From Puniceicoccales bacterium (GTDB lineage: Bacteria > Verrucomicrobiota > Verrucomicrobiia > Opitutales > UBA953), in NCBI GenBank assembly GCA_031279675.1, contig JAITIB010000050.1:1-19474 (forward strand): DNA of 19,474 nt. Direction: 5' to 3'. The position numbers were made by a program, and so were the translations under genes. The number at the start of each line of letters is the position of its first letter. Position 1 is the first letter of the stretch. Of the stretch, positions 15,396-19,474 are shown in pieces. Under the pieces are notes generated by a model. It was not told where the DNA came from. It worked only from the letters and a program-made list of their open reading frames with translations, and did not search any database.

Positions 15396-16347
15396 AATGC
15401 CAACCAGGCCCAAGAACACACCCAATCAAACGACGCCCAAGAAAACCACACGAGGGAAGTCTGCCACCGGTGTCAAATCCTCTCAAGAAGCCAAAACTTT
15501 TGAACTTTTTAAAAAACTGAGCAACCTCAAACGCCTCAACGAATGGCGAATCGAGAAACTATTGGATGGAGACATTCATGCCCTTGAGGAATTGCTTGGA
15601 ACAATTAAGTCCAAAGTCGAAAGAGGAACTGCCGAAACAATTACAGTAGAAAAAGATACTGTGTTGGACTTACGGGACATAGGGGAAATCTGCTTGTCAG
15701 ATGCGAAGGTCTTTCAACATGTTTTGGAGGGAAATTGCTACTACATTAAGGGAAAACATCAAGAAGCATTGAAGTTCTATAATAGGGCAATCGAAACGAA
15801 TTTTGGAGGAAACGTTTGGATAAAACTGTCTTTTGATAAAGAAAATGAATCTCTTGAAATGGATAAAAATGGCGAGGGAGTAATTAAAAAACACATAGAA
15901 CATGAAATTATTCGGGATATTTATGGAGAGAACGTCTTGGAATTGACCACATTGAGGAATCTTGGCTCAATGTTGCTTTGCTTCTCAGGCGTCAAGAACT
16001 ACGCATTTTACGGATACAATTACGGCAAGATAAATATAAGAGCTGAAATTGAAAAATGCAAAAATAAGTGTAAGGATGAGGATGAAAATCTTCGTAAAGA
16101 ACTTCTCGCATATTCCGAAGATCTCAGGCGACAAGAAATTGATGCTTTACGTGAAAAGATTATTTCGAAGCAAAAGGATTGCTTGAACGAAAACTCTTTT
16201 GAGGATGATTATAGAAAAAATCTTTGCCGCGACAATTCAGGCAATGACAAGCACTCCGGAGCCTCTTCCTCAATTGTCAGCTTTTCTCCATCTTGCAAAA
16301 GGATATTTTTTGCATGCCCAAAACAAACAGAATACAGTAGACGATAA
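15396..16347 (+). CDS. Piece 1 of the split gene: N-terminal helical region with a TPR-like unit
   Basis: Not recognised as a known family. From the ATG at 15396 the first 30 residues are basic and low in complexity (Thr, Pro, Lys), followed by a charged helical region and a TPR-like unit around FQHVLEGNCYYIKGKHQEAL. Real coding probably ends near 16216: after the A6 run this frame turns into a Ser/Cys-rich tail of about 43 residues, while the neighbouring frame continues with TPR-like sequence. Upstream in-frame starts (to 15304) lie in GC-rich sequence unlike the gene. I see no Shine-Dalgarno. GC content drops sharply at about 15,490, so the first part of the frame sits in host-like sequence. 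Confidence 0.6.
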
Positions 16348-17107
16348 AAAAGCTCAAATACTATGGCATTATGATTCCGCGTTGAGTATCTGTCCAAAAT
16401 ATTTACGAGCGCACCAAGCACGAGGCTACAGTTTATATGCGATGGGGAGATATCTTCCTGCCTTGGATTCATTCAGAAAAGCCATCGCACTGAACCCCTT
16501 GAATGCGCGCAACTACAATAGCGCGGGCTATGTCCATTTGACGACAGGAGATTATCGGGAAAGTGCGGATTATCAGCGTGCCGCGCTTGCAATTTGCAGG
16601 AATCATTCAAGGCAACTAACAGTGAACAATGACAGGAAGTCGAAAAATTTCAAAAAAATCCTAACGCGAAATTTGAGAGTCCTGAACGAGTTGAAAGAAA
16701 TGGCACACATAGACAAGGCGCTTGCAGAATACGCGTCAGCGACACGACATAATCCAGGAAAGTTTGTTCAAACTTCGTTATGGACAGACTCTCCCGAAAA
16801 GAGTAGACTTCAAGATGGCAAGGGGAAAGGGTGCTTTCCGGAAAAATTTGAGAAGATTAAAAAAGCGCTCGAATCCTATTTATACTGCTTGGAAGATGCA
16901 GTCAAGGTCGCTATGTGTAAAACAAATTCGGAAAATAAGCATGTGGCACTCAATATTGTAAGGAAAACAGCTCATTCTATTGTCCGAATATGTTTTTATG
17001 GCAAATTCTTCAGCCGAGAACAAAATAAAGAAATTATAGACATCATAGTCCACCAAGAAAAATTAGTACGAATTAAACTCGAAAAAAAAACAAGAATCAA
17101 AGGGTAA
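16199..17107 (+). CDS. Piece 2 of the split gene: TPR region
   Basis: Contains three TPR units: FLHLAKGYFLHAQ through ILWHYDSALSICP, then KYLRAHQARGYSLYAMGRYL through SFRKAIALNP, then LNARNYNSAGYVHLTTGDYR through QRAALAI. TPRs are protein-protein interaction solenoids. A helical, Lys-rich region follows (about residues 145-300) with no motif I can name. It overlaps piece 1 by 149 bp and its ATGs (16199, 16244) have no evident ribosome site, so it is better read as a continuation after a frame change at 16215-16220. The frame ends at 17107, just after the A9 run, where the next frame takes over. Confidence 0.6.
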   Translation: MRMIIEKIFAATIQAMTSTPEPLPQLSAFLHLAKGYFLHAQNKQNTVDDKKAQILWHYDSALSICPKYLRAHQARGYSLYAMGRYLPALDSFRKAIALNPLNARNYNSAGYVHLTTGDYRESADYQRAALAICRNHSRQLTVNNDRKSKNFKKILTRNLRVLNELKEMAHIDKALAEYASATRHNPGKFVQTSLWTDSPEKSRLQDGKGKGCFPEKFEKIKKALESYLYCLEDAVKVAMCKTNSENKHVALNIVRKTAHSIVRICFYGKFFSREQNKEIIDIIVHQEKLVRIKLEKKTRIKG

Positions 17108-17129
17108 AAGTAGTTTATTCGAAAAGAAG

Positions 17130-17630
17130 ATGGAAGAAGTGGAAGCGATGATAGGCAAATTGTCAGAGTCGTCTAAAAAAGACAATAACTCGCTATTGGA
17201 GCTTGGGAAAGATATAATCAACTCTCTGAGTACCTCTCCCTTAATGGACGAAACAAAATCGCTGCAACCCAGATACAATCACATTCGCACATTTTTGGAT
17301 GCTTTTCTATTTGATATTTCTATAGAAAAGTCTTCTGACAAAAAGATGAGTGAGCTATCTGCAGGTCTCAACAATTTTTTATTCGAAAAAGATTCCGTTA
17401 CGCAAAAAGGACCGCATTTGCCAGCTTTTGTCGATTCATTGAATAAAAAAAATGATGAGGACCAGGTGCTCGACTATAACCGTCGCGTAATTATTGATGA
17501 AACTCAAATTATCTTGAACGAGTTTATCGAACGTTTGAACGATATAATGAAAATAAATAAAGATAAGTTTGAGAACTGCATTGAACGAGAAAATTCAAAA
17601 AAATCAACGAAAAGCGGGAAGCAACTTTAG
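17130..17630 (+). CDS. Piece 3 of the split gene: charged helical linker
   Basis: A 166-residue open frame with no recognisable family. It is rich in Lys, Glu, Asp, Ser and Asn and looks mostly helical (MEEVEAMIGKLSESSKKD..., then EFIERLNDIMKINKDKFEN). The frame is already open back to the A9 run at 17082-17090, where it would join piece 2 as ...KLEKK/QESKGKSSLFEKKMEE. Towards the end it meets an in-frame A-AAA-AAA heptamer at 17597-17603, after which this frame stops within 30 bases while the -1 frame continues into piece 4. Confidence 0.5.
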   Translation: MEEVEAMIGKLSESSKKDNNSLLELGKDIINSLSTSPLMDETKSLQPRYNHIRTFLDAFLFDISIEKSSDKKMSELSAGLNNFLFEKDSVTQKGPHLPAFVDSLNKKNDEDQVLDYNRRVIIDETQIILNEFIERLNDIMKINKDKFENCIERENSKKSTKSGKQL

Positions 17631-17635
17631 ATGAT

Positions 17636-18802
17636 GTGATAACCCGCAGGAAAAGCTGTTTGAAAAAAATCGGGAAACTCAAGGAAAACTGTTTTTCGCA
17701 ATTCAGAGAATTGATTATCAAAGATCCAGACTATCGGATTCTTGCTGGTCAGTATTTTACAGAGAACGAATTTTGCGAATTATGGTTTTATCAAAAACGC
17801 TTGCTGCGTCTTTTGCGTTTGGAAAAATCTGATTTTATTGGAAATGAGATCGGAACCTATCGTTCTGTTAAAGCGTTCGAATCATTCCTTCCCTCGAATA
17901 AGCCAGAAAATAAAACAGAAGCCCTATCGGAAGCGGATGCCCAAGCTGACGGCGACGGAGTTATAGGCGACGGCGACGGAGTTACAAAGAGGAAAAACCC
18001 TGACGAAACAAATAAGAAAGAGGAGAAATGTTTTTGTCTTTATGACATTACTGACATGAATGACGCCCAGGAGGGCTTGGCATTGCAAGAATATTTTGAT
18101 GTTGCCTACCCGGCTCAAGGCAAGTTAGTGCCGCTGCAGGCTTCATTTACGATGAATTCGGACAGCCTTACGATGTTTCGTCTCTATGGGTGCAAAAAAA
18201 ACAAAAAAGAGGAGACGCGCCATAATCCTGAGCAAGGAACCGGGATTTCCCTCGTGTTTGATGAGCGTTTCTTTCACAAGGTCGCGACCGATATTCATTT
18301 GTTAAGAACGGTGCCGCAAACCAAGAAAAATTTGGAAAAATCTTGGAAAGTCTTTCAATCCTATTCTCCACTTTTTGACAGGGACACCGTTCTTACAAAA
18401 AGCGGCGAAAACAAATACCTTCCACTTTATTATGTTTTATATTATGACGAAGAAAATAAAACATTCCTTTACCATCCGAGCATGTTGGAAAATCGAATTG
18501 AAAACGGAAAATTATGGTCGGATTCTGATAGAAGGTTTGATGAGAAGCAAACTTTCGTACAGAAGAAAGCGCGTGCCATCGCCGAGGTATTGGAGAAGAT
18601 GAAGAAGACCTTCGAGTCTCTTCGTCAAACAGATCCCGAAACTGCCAAGGCGAATGAACAGCGGCTTGAAAATTCGGAAGGCGGATACAAAAAACGAAAT
18701 CCGCTGATGGAGAAGTCAAAAGCCGCCTTGAATTTGTTGATATACGTTCGCTATTTGATTAAAAAATCGGATTCGCTGACGAAAAAGAAATTCGCATGTT
18801 AA
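17636..18802 (+). CDS. Piece 4 of the split gene: main part of a DUF2971-like domain
   Basis: Taken from the GTG at 17636, though the frame is open from 17585 and probably enters by frame change at 17597-17603. By pattern it resembles DUF2971 proteins, whose function is unknown: IGTYRSVKAFESFL (72-85) at the place of the opening Tyr-Arg segment; CLYDITDMNDAQEG (134-147) at the NDPxEG motif, with Asp-Ala for Asp-Pro; QASFTMNSDSLTMFRLYG (168-185) then GTGISLVFDERFF (201-213), as in the SFS...MW..YG...G(V/I)xLxF block; and YLPLYYVLYYDEE near 261-273. A linker at 97-119 carries a DGDGV repeat. The frame ends ...VRYLIKKSDSLTKKKFAC just after an A6 run, inside what should be one domain. Confidence 0.6.
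   Translation: MITRRKSCLKKIGKLKENCFSQFRELIIKDPDYRILAGQYFTENEFCELWFYQKRLLRLLRLEKSDFIGNEIGTYRSVKAFESFLPSNKPENKTEALSEADAQADGDGVIGDGDGVTKRKNPDETNKKEEKCFCLYDITDMNDAQEGLALQEYFDVAYPAQGKLVPLQASFTMNSDSLTMFRLYGCKKNKKEETRHNPEQGTGISLVFDERFFHKVATDIHLLRTVPQTKKNLEKSWKVFQSYSPLFDRDTVLTKSGENKYLPLYYVLYYDEENKTFLYHPSMLENRIENGKLWSDSDRRFDEKQTFVQKKARAIAEVLEKMKKTFESLRQTDPETAKANEQRLENSEGGYKKRNPLMEKSKAALNLLIYVRYLIKKSDSLTKKKFAC
17948..17984 (+). repeat. In-frame 21-bp direct repeat (DGDGV)
   Basis: The 16-base word GACGGCGACGGAGTTA occurs at 17948-17963 and again at 17969-17984, a period of 21 bases or seven codons, giving two DGDGV copies. It lies in the loop between the first two motifs of the DUF2971-like domain and is more GC-rich than its surroundings, which suggests a recent local duplication. 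Confidence 0.8.
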
Positions 18803-19191
18803 CGCTTCGCGACAAAGGCGATAAAGCGATCGAAATCAGAGAAGAAGACTATGTAAGTGCTAACATTAAGTATTTGCGGATACTTGATCCGAATAATCCA
18901 TTCGTGAAGGTGGTGCTCGGTCCCAAGGTGGAGAACGCACGGAATAAAATATTATTATGGGAATACAGAATTGCAAAATATTTTGCGGATAAAAATGAGG
19001 AGTTCGCCAAAGAGTTCGCCAAAGAATTTGAGGATTGGAAGACCAAACTTCCAAAAACAGCTGGAAAAACAGAAGAGGCGACGCAAGAGCAAAAAGAGGC
19101 GAAGCAAAAGCAAGAAAAACGCTTAAAAGATCTTCTTTTGGAAGACACACCGAAGATCGAATTTGTTTGCTCGCGAGCGCCACTTGCGTAG
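18796..19191 (+). CDS. Piece 5 of the split gene: C-terminal end of the DUF2971-like domain
   Basis: As a free-standing frame it starts at the ATG at 18796 (7 bp inside piece 4), but the frame is open from 18763, directly at the A6 run of piece 4. Joined there it reads YVRYLIKK/IGFADEKEIRML, then IREEDYVSANIKYLRIL and FVKVVLGPKVENA. This is the order expected at the end of DUF2971-like domains: an LxK...F..E.E.R segment followed by a V.LGPK motif. The remainder is a charged helix with an in-frame 12-bp tandem repeat (EFAKEFAK, 19000-19023) and a Lys/Glu/Gln-rich tail. It ends where GC-rich sequence resumes. Confidence 0.6.
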   Translation: MLTLRDKGDKAIEIREEDYVSANIKYLRILDPNNPFVKVVLGPKVENARNKILLWEYRIAKYFADKNEEFAKEFAKEFEDWKTKLPKTAGKTEEATQEQKEAKQKQEKRLKDLLLEDTPKIEFVCSRAPLA

Positions 19192-19260
19192 AAATCCGTC
19201 ATGGACGCCACTTCGGCCTCCCAATCGCACGCAAGTATGGACTACGACGCGAGTGCCACT
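19182..19260. repeat. Short repeats in the GC-rich tail after the island
   Basis: ACTTGCGT (19182-19189) and ACGCAAGT (19229-19236) form a perfect 8-bp inverted repeat. CGCGAGCGCCACT (19172-19184) recurs as CGCGAGTGCCACT (19248-19260) with one difference. The stretch 19192-19355 has no gene I would support; it looks like intergenic repeat sequence with host-like GC content. Confidence 0.45.
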
Positions 19261-19355
19261 GGCGCTACGCAATCTTCAGCCGCATGGCGCATCGCCTCCG
19301 CCCTTCCCTCGCCCTGCGCGTGCCGCCCGCCGTGGACGCCACCCGCGCCTTGGCT

Positions 19356-19474
19356 ATTAGAACCTGTTCAATATCTTTTGAGTAAGATGACGAGGAAAGC
19401 GAGGACGACGAACTGGCGGCTGGTATTGAGCTTGCGTTCGCAATTTTTCCATAGGCGGCGGCATTTTTCGAGCC
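19356..19474 (-). mobile_element. End of an IS5-type insertion sequence (partial)
   Basis: The transposase 3' end on the reverse strand is followed within about 12 bases by TTAGAACCTGTTCAATA on the plus strand, where a terminal inverted repeat should lie. Only one end is inside the window, so neither the inverted repeat nor a target duplication can be verified, and the boundary at 19356 is approximate. Confidence 0.55.
19368..19474 (-). CDS. IS5-family transposase, C-terminal fragment (runs off window)
   Basis: The last 34 residues of a transposase, ending in TGA at 19370-19368. They read LEKCRRLWKNCERKL, then NTSRQFVVLAFLVILLKRY, the typical end of IS5-group DDE transposases: an F/L-x-K-x-R-R-L block followed by ER-L-T and a hydrophobic final helix ending in L(L/R)(R/K)R. 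The catalytic residues lie beyond the window. Whether the full gene is intact cannot be seen. Confidence 0.7.
   Translation of the reverse strand, partial: LEKCRRLWKNCERKLNTSRQFVVLAFLVILLKRY

Larger units (their letters stand above)
15396..19191 (+). pseudogene. Composite TPR / DUF2971-like gene split by four apparent frameshifts
   Basis: Five consecutive forward open frames appear to be pieces of one gene of about 1,265 codons. The frame changes fall at A-runs: A6 at 16215-16220 (one base too many), A9 at 17082-17090 (one too many), A7 at 17597-17603 (one too few) and A6 at 18761-18766 (one too few). At each junction the next frame is already open at the A-run, before its own first start codon, and continues sensible protein. 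The composite reads: basic low-complexity N-terminus, helical region with one TPR-like unit, three TPRs, charged middle, DUF2971-like C-terminus. The sequence is AT-rich (18 G+C of 60 in 15841-15900) against a GC-rich background, which suggests acquisition by transfer. It may be a dead gene, a gene with sequencing errors, or one expressed by slippage. Confidence 0.65.

Noticed and set aside
15220..15425. Reverse-strand frame starting MGVFLGLVGIGYWKVLL upstream of yebC
   Set aside because: Its first part is mildly hydrophobic and could be a remnant of a host gene, but it reads on into yebC in the wrong frame, has no recognised motif and is antisense to the start of the island gene; too weak to call.
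18761..18766. Programmed -1 frameshift between pieces 4 and 5
   Set aside because: The run is T-AAA-AAA, so the P-site codon could not re-pair after slipping; a one-base loss or read error explains it better.
17948..19023. CRISPR array from the repeated words in the AT-rich region
   Set aside because: There are only two copies of each repeat, they are in-frame within coding sequence and no spacers of regular length exist.

Overview
The window looks like a piece of chromosome from a GC-rich, LPS-bearing Gram-negative bacterium, most likely a verrucomicrobium of the Opitutales type. That placement is an inference from gene content and style: ompH next to lpxD, long C-rich coding strands, and few Shine-Dalgarno sequences. 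No marker here proves the taxon. From about 240 to 15,300 it is ordinary, densely packed housekeeping sequence. From about 15,400 to 19,190 it changes to an AT-rich accessory insert, followed by the end of an IS5-type insertion sequence.

Layout. Positions 1-237 hold the broken start of a reverse-strand membrane protein, interrupted by an abnormal G/C homopolymer block (69-155) that contains a 40-bp perfect palindrome and may be an assembly artefact. Next come a forward operon, def-rlmN-nif3-like, whose genes overlap by 4 bp each (389-2825); a convergent inositol-monophosphatase-family gene (2820-3623, reverse); and a forward envelope and recombination group, ompH/skp, a rho-independent terminator, lpxD and ruvB (3721-6527). 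A gene-free stretch (6528-6910) leads to tRNA-Phe (6911-6986) and its terminator. A reverse-strand group follows: a GlcD-like FAD oxidase, yicC and tlyA (10223 to 7051). Then a forward group, aroA, an nrnA-like DHH phosphoesterase and thiG (10385-13636), and a reverse pair, yebC and pdxJ (15219 to 13657).

The accessory part, 15396-19191, is the most interesting section. Five consecutive open frames share one direction and one AT-rich composition. Each passes to the next at a run of 6-9 adenines, where a one-base change of frame would join them into a single protein of about 1,265 residues. The composite has an N-terminal helical region with a TPR-like unit, three clear TPR units, a charged coiled-coil-like middle, and a C-terminal region that I recognise by pattern as DUF2971-like. 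The last frame change falls inside this C-terminal domain, the strongest argument that the pieces belong together. Whether it is a decayed gene, a gene with homopolymer sequencing errors, or one expressed through slippage cannot be settled from the sequence alone.

How the genes work together. The core genes cover protein maturation and translation (def, rlmN, tlyA, yebC, tRNA-Phe), envelope biogenesis (ompH, lpxD), DNA repair (ruvB), RNA and nucleotide turnover (yicC, nrnA-like), and biosynthesis of aromatics (aroA), thiamine (thiG) and pyridoxal phosphate (pdxJ). The operons mix pathways, so they reflect co-transcription more than shared function.
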